A stretch of 5,741 nt of DNA from contig JBGTDX010000160.1 in assembly GCA_041748075.1 (NCBI GenBank), positions 1 through 5,741 of the forward strand. Reading direction: 5' to 3'. Under the pieces are notes generated by a model, which was given only the letters and a program-made list of their open reading frames with translations, was not told the origin of the DNA and did no database searches. The first letter of the stretch is position 1. Each line of letters opens with the position of its first letter. Position numbers and translations under genes: made by a program. This DNA is from JBGSYJ01 sp041748075. GTDB taxonomy: Bacteria > Acidobacteriota > Thermoanaerobaculia > Gp7-AA8. Below are positions 1 through 5,741 of the stretch, piece after piece.

Positions 1-387
1 ATGGATCTGCTCGATGGCCAGATCCCGAAGCGCTACCATCCGATCGGAGTAGTACTCGACATCGAGGTCTTCTCCGGTGATCTCCACTTCCAGCTCTTCC
101 GTCGGACCGGCCGGACGAGGGCGGTATCTTAAGTGAAACGGCGAGACAGTGGCAACCGGAAAGGGGTCAAGACAGCGGGAACAGACCAGATCGGCTGAAA
201 ACTCCACTTTCCCTGAGACCCGGTACTCGCCGGCCAGATCGCCCGGGGCCACCTCGGCCTCGACGTGCACGTCGCCGATGGCCTCGATCTCCGGACGATC
301 GAGCTCGGATGTAGACAGCTCGACGGCAAGGGTCTTTTTCTCAGGCCCATACCGGTCGACGTCATCGAAGTAAATGTAAGGTTCCAT
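1..387 (-). CDS. yceD: DUF177 / YceD family protein, 3' end outside the window
   Basis: The minus-strand frame is open from an ATG at 387-385 to the window edge, giving 129 residues with no stop. Residues 58-76 carry the DUF177 core: a G-x-V-x-F strand, then LVCSRCLDPF with Cys69 and Cys72. Residues 113-129 carry the conserved YYSDRMVALRDLAIEQIH block. The missing C-terminal 40 or so residues normally hold a second Cys cluster. Known of the family: YceD is required for normal 23S rRNA accumulation and is usually encoded directly upstream of rpmF (L32), so the next gene leftward is expected to be rpmF. The ATG is the only start available: the frame upstream holds no ATG, GTG or TTG before a stop near 465. 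Its Shine-Dalgarno is weak (a GAG about 7 nt upstream), and a GC-rich hairpin lies 17 nt before it. Family assignment is firm; the gene is partial only because of the window boundary. Confidence 0.9.
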   Translation of the reverse strand, partial: MEPYIYFDDVDRYGPEKKTLAVELSTSELDRPEIEAIGDVHVEAEVAPGDLAGEYRVSGKVEFSADLVCSRCLDPFPVATVSPFHLRYRPRPAGPTEELEVEITGEDLDVEYYSDRMVALRDLAIEQIH

Positions 388-404
388 AGCGCGCTCGAGC
401 TGGC

Positions 405-423
405 GGACGCGCGGGGCGCGTCC
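405..423 (-). other. GC-rich perfect hairpin upstream of the DUF177 start
   Basis: On the minus strand GGACGCG and CGCGTCC form a perfect 7-bp stem around a 5-nt loop (CCCCG). It lies in the 96-nt gap between the upstream membrane-protein gene and the DUF177 gene, ending 17 nt before the ATG. No T-run follows, so it is not a classical intrinsic terminator. It could be a translational or processing element, or chance in GC-rich DNA. A separate 10-bp palindrome, GGTTGCAACC, lies in the same gap at 451-460. Confidence 0.4.
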
Positions 424-483
424 ATTCCGGAGAGTTTCCCGGTGTTGTGAGGTTGCAACCGATCAACGCGACTCCGGGTCGAT

Positions 484-1806
484 CTATTTCGGAGCGGAAA
501 TGGTTGTCGTCACAGCATCATAGCCCTCTTCTCCGAGCCGGGCCATGACGATCGACGAGACTCCGTGGAAGTACTCGAGCCATCGGTCCAGTTCGCGGAT
601 GCTTTCGTAGACATCCGGCACGAGAAGAGCCAGCTCCTTCCGGTCCTGGAGCTGGTCTACGGCGCTGGAAAGCATCGTCGGACGAACCCGGACAAACCAG
701 ACGGTCCGGTCCGGCGGGAGATCGAGACGTTCGAGCGTATCGCTGAGGTAGCGCTCCATGCTCGACTTGTCGAATGCGATCAAGACACTGCCCTGATGCG
801 TCGCAAAATCGAGGGCATATCCGAAGCCTTCCCGGCGAGTCACCTCGATCCCTCGAATCACCCGCCGGCTCTCAGTCACTGTCCCGAGTCCCCCGAGGTT
901 GATGCGGGGGACTACTGAGTCGAGAACCGACCGCAACTGTTCGGGATCGTCGCCTTCCGGCAGCATCACGATTCCTTCGACTCTCGGCACGAGCGTCTTC
1001 TCGTCGACGCGGTAGAGCGCGAGCATCGCACCCCGGTCCAGCAATCCCTCGAGCTTGATGGGCAGCACGCGGTCGAGGCGGTCGAGCCATTCGGGTGAAG
1101 CGGCGGCCGCGGTGGCCAGCATTGCGTTCCGCGGATAGGCAACGATCGGCAGCGATTGCACCGGCATGGCGCCGCTCGACCGCGAACGGGAGCTCAGGAT
1201 GATGTCGGTCTCCATGATCGAGGCGGAAGTCACGGCAGGGCGTTCGATTGGAGGATAACGACTCTCCGAGCTCTCCCTCTGAAGGAAAAAAAGGTGACCC
1301 TCGAGTGTACCGGCCAGATCGAGAAACTCCGGAAGATCGGCAGGCGGCGTTGGCTGTGTCGAGCCTCTTCCAACCACGAGAAGTCCGTCGGAGACGCGGA
1401 TTTCTTCAGTCCGCCGCCCAGCGGCCAGCCACAGACGCGCGAGAGTCCGGCGAAGCCCGTCCGGGTTTGCAACGTAGCCGGACTCGTCCCCCCGGCGCCA
1501 GGCAACCACGTCGGCGTCGCCGAGTAGAAGCGGCAGCATGCGCCCGCTGTTCCGGGATTGCCAGTCGCCGATCCAGTCTTTCGTGACGGGGTGATCTCTA
1601 AGGTCCCGAAGCAGCCCCGCTGCCGCGGGAATGACCGTGATCTCTTCGGCATCGGTCGGAACCATGCGAAGCATCGCGAGCGTTGACGGCGACGCCTGAA
1701 GCGCGAAGCGTTCACTGCTCGCCGGGGTCGACAGCACGATGGCCACGAGAACGCCGATCACTGCGACGAGCAGCATCAGGGCAATGAGACATCCTTTACG
1801 GATCAT
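484..1806 (-). CDS. Hypothetical membrane-anchored protein, DUF3352-like in layout
   Basis: This 440-residue protein has one N-terminal hydrophobic segment (about residues 6-25) preceded by the basic Arg3/Lys4. That predicts a signal anchor or uncleaved signal peptide with the remainder outside the cytoplasm. Cys6 is too early and lacks a lipobox, so a lipoprotein is unlikely. No catalytic motif is recognisable. After the anchor, a VPTDA motif (49-53) is followed by a segment about a lytic 'LRDLRDHPVTKDW' stretch, and later come alternating alpha/beta blocks with hydrophobic strands. This resembles DUF3352-type proteins (a 'P-A-D' strand, then a helix and 'W' segment), but that is a recalled resemblance, not an alignment. 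The ATG at 1806 has a good Shine-Dalgarno (GAAGGA, spacing 8). It is divergent from the glycosyltransferase genes, with only 26 nt between starts. It is on the same strand as DUF177 and may be co-transcribed with it. The gene is real; its function is unknown. Confidence 0.8.
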   Translation of the reverse strand: MIRKGCLIALMLLVAVIGVLVAIVLSTPASSERFALQASPSTLAMLRMVPTDAEEITVIPAAAGLLRDLRDHPVTKDWIGDWQSRNSGRMLPLLLGDADVVAWRRGDESGYVANPDGLRRTLARLWLAAGRRTEEIRVSDGLLVVGRGSTQPTPPADLPEFLDLAGTLEGHLFFLQRESSESRYPPIERPAVTSASIMETDIILSSRSRSSGAMPVQSLPIVAYPRNAMLATAAAASPEWLDRLDRVLPIKLEGLLDRGAMLALYRVDEKTLVPRVEGIVMLPEGDDPEQLRSVLDSVVPRINLGGLGTVTESRRVIRGIEVTRREGFGYALDFATHQGSVLIAFDKSSMERYLSDTLERLDLPPDRTVWFVRVRPTMLSSAVDQLQDRKELALLVPDVYESIRELDRWLEYFHGVSSIVMARLGEEGYDAVTTTISAPK

Positions 1807-1814
1807 TCACTTCA

Positions 1815-1820
1815 TCCTTC
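1815..1820 (-). promoter_or_regulatory. Shine-Dalgarno of the anchored hypothetical protein
   Basis: On the minus strand GAAGGA lies 8 nt before the ATG at 1806-1804. It supports this start and leaves almost no non-coding DNA for the divergent gene at 1833, whose promoter must therefore overlap the coding region of the minus-strand gene. No convincing -35/-10 pair was found for either direction. Confidence 0.6.
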
Positions 1821-1832
1821 AAGCCTTCGGAA

Positions 1833-3161
1833 GTGCGCTACCATCCGCCCATGTTCGGGGGGATACGAGGCCGGTTGCTGCGGCGCTTCCGTGCGCTATT
1901 CATGCCACGGCCGGCCATCCTCGTCGAGATAGCGCGAACGCTTCCGACCGTCCGAGTGACGTGGGGCATCATTGGATCGCACATCATCCGACGCCTGGTA
2001 GAGCTTCCGCGGCGTCTGGCACGGCGGCCGGCGCCGCTGAGGATCGGCGTCGACATCCGTTCGTTTTATGAGCCGCTCACAGGCGTTGGCTGGTATCTGC
2101 ACCATCTACTCGAGCAACTCGCCTCGCGAGACGATGTAGAGATCATTCCCTTCGGAGATTCGCTGACGACGGACGACGGCCCGCGGCTGCATGCGGAAGT
2201 CCCGGGAGGAGCACGCGTCCAGACAATCGACATGCGCGGGCAACCGGTGACGCGGTTTACCCGTCCGATCGCCCGGGCCGGTTTTGCGCTGGCAGCGAGG
2301 CTCCATCGATGCGAACTCTTTTTCGCTCCCAACTATTTTCTGCCCGGCGCGCTCTCGCGCATCGCAAGCAGGCGCGTGGTGACCGTTCACGATCTGACGT
2401 TCCGCCGCCACCCCGAGCTCCTCCAGTCGGAGACGCTCGAGAATCTTCAGCGAGAGATGCAGAGGGAGATCTTCCGTGCAGACGCCGTCATTTGCGTCTC
2501 GCAGACGACGCGAGCTGATCTGCTCGAGTTCTTTCCCACCGATCCGGGCAAGGTGTTCGCCATCCAGTCTGGTCTGGCGCCTGTCGCGGAAGCCGGCGAG
2601 CCTCCCGCATCTCTGCCGGGGCGCTTCCTGCTTTTCGTCAGCACGATCGAGCCGCGCAAGAATCTGGATGCGCTGCTGACGGCGTTCGAGGTTCTCAAGG
2701 ATCGGGGGAGCTATCCCGGCTCCATGGTCGTCGTGGGAAAGATCGGATGGAAGTCGGACCAGACGGTCGAGCGATTGAGGACGAGCCGCTGGAGCAGTTC
2801 CATTCTCCATCTCGACTATCTTTCTCGGGGCGAGCTCTCCGCCGTTTACGCCAGGGCCGAGCTGTTCATCTTCCCTTCGATCTATGAGGGATTCGGCTTT
2901 CCCCTGCTCGAAGCAATGGCGCAGGGAGTTCCGACCATCGCTTCGCGCTCGTCCTCCCTGCCGGAGGTCGGTGGGGATGCGACGATTTATTTCGATCCGG
3001 CCAGCAGCGCAGAGCTGGCCGATGCCATTGAGAGGGTCACCTCCGATCCGTCACTCGCGGAGACCTTGCGGCAACTGGGGCGCGAACGCGCGGCCCTCTT
3101 CGACTGGGCACGCGCTGCCGATGAGACGCTCGCCCTTTTCCGGAGAGCGGCGGAGCGATGA
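1833..3161 (+). CDS. GT4 glycosyltransferase with basic N-terminal extension
   Basis: This is a GT-B fold family 4 glycosyltransferase (442 residues from the GTG). It is expected to transfer a sugar from a nucleotide donor to a lipid-linked glycan at the cytoplasmic membrane face. Motifs: GVDIR with TGVGWY (about 72-88), VTVHDLTF (183-190), VICVSQTT before the inter-domain linker, TIEPRKN (271-277; Arg275 and Lys276 are the expected donor-phosphate contacts), VVVGK, then YEGFGFPLLEAM with the E-x7-E pair Glu352/Glu360, and LPEVGGDA. The catalytic core begins near residue 70, so the protein carries a 60-70 residue extension rich in Arg that its two neighbours lack. The usual V-x-P-N-G-V strand reads AIQSGL (243-248). 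The start is uncertain: neither the GTG at 1833 nor the ATGs at 1851 and 1902 have a clear Shine-Dalgarno; ATG 1851 would remove six residues. The stop overlaps the next start (ATGA), indicating translational coupling. The sequence resembles the mannosyltransferase-B-like branch; donor and acceptor cannot be read from it. Confidence 0.88.
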   Translation: MRYHPPMFGGIRGRLLRRFRALFMPRPAILVEIARTLPTVRVTWGIIGSHIIRRLVELPRRLARRPAPLRIGVDIRSFYEPLTGVGWYLHHLLEQLASRDDVEIIPFGDSLTTDDGPRLHAEVPGGARVQTIDMRGQPVTRFTRPIARAGFALAARLHRCELFFAPNYFLPGALSRIASRRVVTVHDLTFRRHPELLQSETLENLQREMQREIFRADAVICVSQTTRADLLEFFPTDPGKVFAIQSGLAPVAEAGEPPASLPGRFLLFVSTIEPRKNLDALLTAFEVLKDRGSYPGSMVVVGKIGWKSDQTVERLRTSRWSSSILHLDYLSRGELSAVYARAELFIFPSIYEGFGFPLLEAMAQGVPTIASRSSSLPEVGGDATIYFDPASSAELADAIERVTSDPSLAETLRQLGRERAALFDWARAADETLALFRRAAER

Positions 3162-4249
3162 CGTCCGCGATACGTGCAGCAATCGACGGACGGCCACTGG
3201 TCGGGAATCGGACTGGTATCGGTGTCCATGTTGCGGAAATTGCCGCCCGGCTCCGGAAGACTTCTCCGCTGATCTTCTCGCACACCACGATTGTGAACCG
3301 TGACGGAATCGGCGACATCGAGTGCGAGGTCGATCCGGCTCGGCTGGGAGTCCTCTGGCAGCAATTTCTCTTCGCAGCCGCAGCCCGGCGCGAACGATGC
3401 GACGTCGTCTGGGGACCTCACGGCACGCTTCCGTGGACTCTGACCCTTCCCTCAGTCATCACCGTCCACGACCTGACGTCTCTCACAATGCCGGGCCAGC
3501 ACAAGCTCCGTACGCTGCTTTCATTCAATCTGTTCATCGGGAGGAGCCTCGAAATCGCAACGCGCATCGCCGCGGTCTCGAAGGTCACCGCGGAGGAGTT
3601 GAAACGAGGGTTCGGGGTGCCGTTCTCGAAGATCGAGATCGTTCCCAATGGAGTGTCGGATTTCTACACGCCTGGTTCCGCAGAACCAGGGCCACTTCCC
3701 GCGGGACTTCAACCGGGCAGATACATTCTCTACGTGGGAACGATCGAGCCGCGCAAGGGCATCGCCGATCTTCTTGCCGCGTGGCAGCGGCTGCCCCGTC
3801 CTCGCTCACCTCTGGTCCTCGCCGGAGATCCCGGCTGGAAAAACGCATCACTCCGGAAAGCGCTCGAACCGTTTGTCACGTCAGGCGAGGTCATCATCGC
3901 GGGGTTCGTCGATGCAGAGACTCTGCGCGAGCTGTACCGCCAGTGTCTGATCTTCGCCTATCCATCGCGCTACGAGGGGTTCGGCCTGCCGCCCCTCGAG
4001 GCGATGGCATGCGGCGCACCCGTCGTAGCCAGCCGGGCAGGAGCAATTCCGGAAGTTGCCGGGGAAGGAGCGGAGCTGTTCGCTCCCGGGGATGTCGAAC
4101 GGCTTTCTTCGATCCTGAAACAGCTGGCGGGGAGCGACGCGATGCGCGCGGACCTGAGGTCACGCGGGCTGGGCCGCTCGAAAGAGTTTGGCTGGGAGCA
4201 TCCGGCGCGCCTGATGGATGCGCTTTTCGCCGACGCCGCAAATCGCTGA
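3158..4249 (+). CDS. GT4 glycosyltransferase, second of three
   Basis: This 363-residue GT-B fold, family 4 glycosyltransferase has the usual length and starts directly at the first strand (AIDGRP, then TGIGVHV). Motifs: ITVHDLT (101-107), IAAVSKVTAEEL, IVPNGV (161-166), YVGTIEPRKG with Arg199 and Lys200, LAGDPGWK, and YEGFGLPPLEAM with the E-x7-E pair Glu273/Glu281, followed by IPEVAGEGA. All expected donor-site residues are present, so it should be active. The ATG overlaps the preceding stop by 4 nt; GGAGAG at 3142-3147 lies 10 nt upstream as a possible Shine-Dalgarno. It is therefore almost certainly co-transcribed with, and coupled to, the first glycosyltransferase. It probably acts on the same glycan (O-antigen, capsule or exopolysaccharide type). 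The exact sugar is not determinable from the sequence. Confidence 0.92.
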   Translation: MTSAIRAAIDGRPLVGNRTGIGVHVAEIAARLRKTSPLIFSHTTIVNRDGIGDIECEVDPARLGVLWQQFLFAAAARRERCDVVWGPHGTLPWTLTLPSVITVHDLTSLTMPGQHKLRTLLSFNLFIGRSLEIATRIAAVSKVTAEELKRGFGVPFSKIEIVPNGVSDFYTPGSAEPGPLPAGLQPGRYILYVGTIEPRKGIADLLAAWQRLPRPRSPLVLAGDPGWKNASLRKALEPFVTSGEVIIAGFVDAETLRELYRQCLIFAYPSRYEGFGLPPLEAMACGAPVVASRAGAIPEVAGEGAELFAPGDVERLSSILKQLAGSDAMRADLRSRGLGRSKEFGWEHPARLMDALFADAANR

Positions 4250-4325
4250 CCAGAGCCTCGTCTCGAGCGCAATGCCATCCTGAATTCTGAATGCCCGGTT
4301 CTCAATTGTCATTACACTGAGAGCC

Positions 4326-5405
4326 GTGCGCATTGGCATCGACTGTCGCAAGGTTGCCGACTTCGGGATCGGCTCCTACATTCGCGGGCTGACGCATGCG
4401 CTCGTCGCGTTGCCGGCAAGCGAGACGTTCGTGTTGTTCGCACCCTCGCGGCTGCATGCCCTTCTTCCTGACACGCCGGAGACCGAGCTGGTGGACAGCA
4501 GGGCGCCGCACTACTCGGCCCGCGAGCTCATCGCACTCGGCGCGGCCAGCCGCAAGCTGAAGCTCGACCTGCTTCACGCTCCTCACTACGTCGTTCCGTT
4601 CACCCGGGTACCCCTGGTGGTCACGATTCACGACCTGATTCACCTTCGTCTGCCGGCGGCCCGGTGGATGGACCGGTCGTATGCGAAGTGGATGATTGGC
4701 AGAGCGGTCAAGCAGAGCCGTCAGATCCTGACAGTTTCCGGCACGGTTAAAAAGGAGATCTCGGAACGTTATCCCGGCGCGGAGGAACGGATCGTCGTCA
4801 CGCCGAACGGGATCGACCCGATCTTTCGCTCAGACAGAACCGCGGAAGACCTGCCGCACCTCGCCTCGATGGAGCTCTCGCCTGACGGATACTTCATGTT
4901 TGCAGGCAACCGCAAGCCGCATAAGAACGTCGGAAGACTGCTGACGGCGTGGAATGCTGTGAGAGCCAGGCGTCCCGATCTCCGCCTCGTGCTGGCGGGA
5001 GGCGACTGGAGCGACGCCGAGCTTCCCCCCGGCGTAGCAGCCATTGGATTCATACCGATAGGCGAGCTTGCGGTGTTGTACCGGAACGCGCTCGGCCTCG
5101 TCCAGCCGAGCATCGAAGAAGGATTCGGCCTTCCCCTGGTTGAAGCGATGGCGAGTGGAACGCCGGTCATCTGCTCGAACATCGGAACTCTCACGGAAGT
5201 TGCGGGTGGCACGTGTTTCCTGGTCGACCCGTTCGATCACGGAACGATCAGTTCAGCGATGATCCGGCTCGCGGAAGATCCGGAACAGCGCGCGTCACTT
5301 CGCGCAGCCGGCCGGCTGCGCGCGGCTCACTTCACATGGGAACGATGCGCGATCGAGACGCTTCGCGCGTATCGCGCGGCGGCTCACATGCGGCAGATTC
5401 CGTGA
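4326..5405 (+). CDS. GT4 glycosyltransferase, third of three
   Basis: This is a 359-residue GT-B fold, family 4 glycosyltransferase. The GTG start gives MRIGIDCRK at the very first strand, followed by FGIGSYI, which is the family's normal beginning. Other motifs: VVTIHDLIHL (98-107), ILTVSGTVKKEI, VTPNGI (158-163), GNRKPHKN (194-201) in place of the T-I-E-P-R-K block of the two upstream genes, LVLAGGDW, and IEEGFGLPLVEAM with the E-x7-E pair Glu265/Glu273, then LTEVAGGT. The Shine-Dalgarno is weak (GAGAG just upstream). It follows the second gene after 76 nt on the same strand. No terminator or clear promoter is visible in that gap, so it is probably in the same operon, though an internal promoter cannot be excluded. 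The different donor loop suggests a different subfamily from its neighbours. It probably adds another residue to the same glycan. Confidence 0.92.
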   Translation: MRIGIDCRKVADFGIGSYIRGLTHALVALPASETFVLFAPSRLHALLPDTPETELVDSRAPHYSARELIALGAASRKLKLDLLHAPHYVVPFTRVPLVVTIHDLIHLRLPAARWMDRSYAKWMIGRAVKQSRQILTVSGTVKKEISERYPGAEERIVVTPNGIDPIFRSDRTAEDLPHLASMELSPDGYFMFAGNRKPHKNVGRLLTAWNAVRARRPDLRLVLAGGDWSDAELPPGVAAIGFIPIGELAVLYRNALGLVQPSIEEGFGLPLVEAMASGTPVICSNIGTLTEVAGGTCFLVDPFDHGTISSAMIRLAEDPEQRASLRAAGRLRAAHFTWERCAIETLRAYRAAAHMRQIP

Positions 5406-5454
5406 AACACCGTGGAACAAATTTAATGATGGCTGTTTAACGCGCAGAAAACCC

Positions 5455-5483
5455 TTGACAATATTGTGTATCCCTCCCATATT
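5455..5483 (+). promoter_or_regulatory. Sigma-70 type promoter for the Lys/Ala-rich gene
   Basis: A perfect TTGACA -35 box at 5455-5460 is followed after exactly 17 nt by CATATT at 5478-5483, which matches TATAAT at 4 of 6 positions. The surroundings are AT-rich compared with the rest of the window. It faces the downstream gene at 5669 and predicts transcription starting near 5490. A TATTGA reading of the -10 (5480-5485) would give a poorer spacing of 19. Confidence 0.65.
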
Positions 5484-5591
5484 GAATGCACATGACTGCT
5501 ACGTTACTCGCTATATCTGTGAAGTTGTACGTTGTCAGTCTGCACTGTCCCCTCCGGATTTCCCTTCCCCACTCCAATCTATTTACGAGTT

Positions 5592-5609
5592 CGCCGGATC
5601 ACTCCGGCG
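5592..5609 (+). other. Perfect 7-bp hairpin in the leader
   Basis: CGCCGGA and TCCGGCG pair perfectly around a TCAC tetraloop. The following bases (TCATTTGCC) are not a proper T-run, so termination is doubtful. It stands out because it sits in an otherwise AT-rich, unstructured leader. Being downstream of the promoter at 5455, it would act on the leader of the next gene rather than end the glycosyltransferase transcript, unless read-through reaches it. Confidence 0.5.
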
Positions 5610-5653
5610 TCATTTGCCAAATAGGCGCGACCGTGAGGTCCCGTACGGCATGA

Positions 5654-5663
5654 AAGGTGGTGA
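5654..5663 (+). promoter_or_regulatory. Near-consensus Shine-Dalgarno
   Basis: AAGGTGGTGA matches the full anti-16S complement AAGGAGGTGA at 9 of 10 positions, with 8 nt between GGTGG and the ATG at 5669. It is by far the strongest ribosome binding site in the window. It decides the start against the out-of-frame ATG at 5650, and it suggests a highly expressed product. Confidence 0.8.
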
Positions 5664-5668
5664 GCACA

Positions 5669-5741
5669 ATGGCGACAGCGAAAAAGCCAGCTGCGAAGTC
5701 GAAAGCAAAGTCCACCAGCAAAGCGAAAGCGAAGAAGAAGA
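5669..5741 (+). CDS. Lys/Ala-rich basic protein, N-terminus only
   Basis: Only 24 codons are present before the window ends. Ten of 24 residues are Lys and seven are Ala, in K/A/S repeats (AKKPAAKSKAK and similar), with no acidic residue. Such tails are typical of bacterial histone H1-like proteins and of HU/IHF-type nucleoid proteins with a basic extension; some sigma factors and ribosomal or RNA-binding proteins also begin this way, so the family cannot be fixed. A DNA- or RNA-binding role is inferred from charge alone. The strong promoter at 5455 and near-perfect Shine-Dalgarno at 5654 support an abundant product. It is separated from the glycosyltransferases by 263 nt and its own promoter, so it is likely an independent transcription unit. 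Confidence 0.75.
   Translation, partial: MATAKKPAAKSKAKSTSKAKAKKK

Larger units (their letters stand above)
5490..5668 (+). promoter_or_regulatory. Long predicted 5' leader of the Lys/Ala-rich gene
   Basis: If transcription starts near 5490, the mRNA carries about 180 nt before its start codon. The leader holds a pyrimidine-rich stretch (about 5547-5580), a perfect 7-bp hairpin (5592-5609), and a short GACC/GGTC stem with a GTGA loop (5629-5640) close to the ribosome binding site. It contains no good-quality gene. The layout would fit a post-transcriptionally controlled gene, but no known riboswitch or ribosomal-protein leader was recognised. Confidence 0.4.

Noticed and set aside
129..458. 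109-residue minus-strand frame over the DUF177 gene
   Set aside because: It is out of frame with the DUF177 frame, which matches a known family; its Ser/Arg/Pro-rich composition is typical of a GC-rich shadow frame.
2106..2810. 234-residue minus-strand frame inside the first glycosyltransferase
   Set aside because: It lies antisense to a gene with intact family motifs; long antisense frames are common in high-GC DNA and it shows no domain.
3322..4290. 322-residue plus-strand frame overlapping the second glycosyltransferase
   Set aside because: It is Arg-rich, has no motifs, and overlaps a fully conserved GT4 gene in another frame.
4250..4325. Possible internal promoter (TTGTCA or TACACT) before the third glycosyltransferase
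   Set aside because: The boxes do not pair at an acceptable spacing, and TTGTCA lies only about 15 nt before the start codon.
5406..5454. Intrinsic terminator after the glycosyltransferase operon
   Set aside because: Only 3-bp stems such as GTG-AAA-CAC are present, with no T-run; no supportable terminator is seen.
5486..5653. 55-codon reading frame in the leader (MHMTATLLAIS...), with a further ATG at 5492, ending at TGA 5651-5653
   Set aside because: Its first ATG lies at or before the predicted transcription start, there is no Shine-Dalgarno, and the composition looks like translated non-coding DNA. A leaderless uORF from 5492 cannot be fully excluded.
5650..5741. Alternative ATG at 5650 in another frame, open to the window end and rich in Glu/Ser
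   Set aside because: It lacks a Shine-Dalgarno, whereas the frame starting at 5669 has a near-perfect one; the acidic composition is just the out-of-frame reading of a Lys/Ala repeat.

Overview
The window is high-GC bacterial chromosome with dense coding on both strands. It shows no phage, transposon, CRISPR or RNA-gene signature. Layout and composition would fit a soil or sediment lineage such as Acidobacteriota, but that is only a guess: nothing in the sequence fixes the phylum.

Left part (1-1806, minus strand): a membrane-anchored protein of unknown function (484-1806) reads leftward toward a partial DUF177/YceD gene (1-387), which runs off the left edge. A 96-nt gap between them holds a perfect GC-rich hairpin. 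In most bacteria the next gene after DUF177 is rpmF (ribosomal protein L32); it would lie just outside the window.

Central part (1833-5405, plus strand): three consecutive genes for GT-B fold, family GT4 glycosyltransferases, divergent from the left block. The first two overlap by an ATGA junction; the third follows after 76 nt. All three keep the D-x-R/G-R N-terminal signature, the V-x-x-HDL strand and the E-x7-E donor-site motif. They resemble the mannosyltransferase-B-like branch used in O-antigen, capsule and exopolysaccharide assembly. They probably add successive sugars to one glycan. No polymerase, flippase or nucleotide-sugar gene is visible here to confirm which glycan.

Right part (5406-5741): a comparatively AT-rich intergenic region of 263 nt with a perfect TTGACA -35 box, a predicted transcribed leader of about 180 nt containing a strong hairpin, and a near-consensus Shine-Dalgarno sequence. 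These lead to the first 24 codons of a Lys/Ala-rich protein, probably nucleoid-associated (histone H1-like, or an HU-type protein with a basic tail), cut by the right edge.

There is no clear sign of a novel defence or mobile system. The points most worth a second look are the long structured leader, the basic N-terminal extension on the first glycosyltransferase, its altered P-N-G motif, and the uncharacterised anchored protein.
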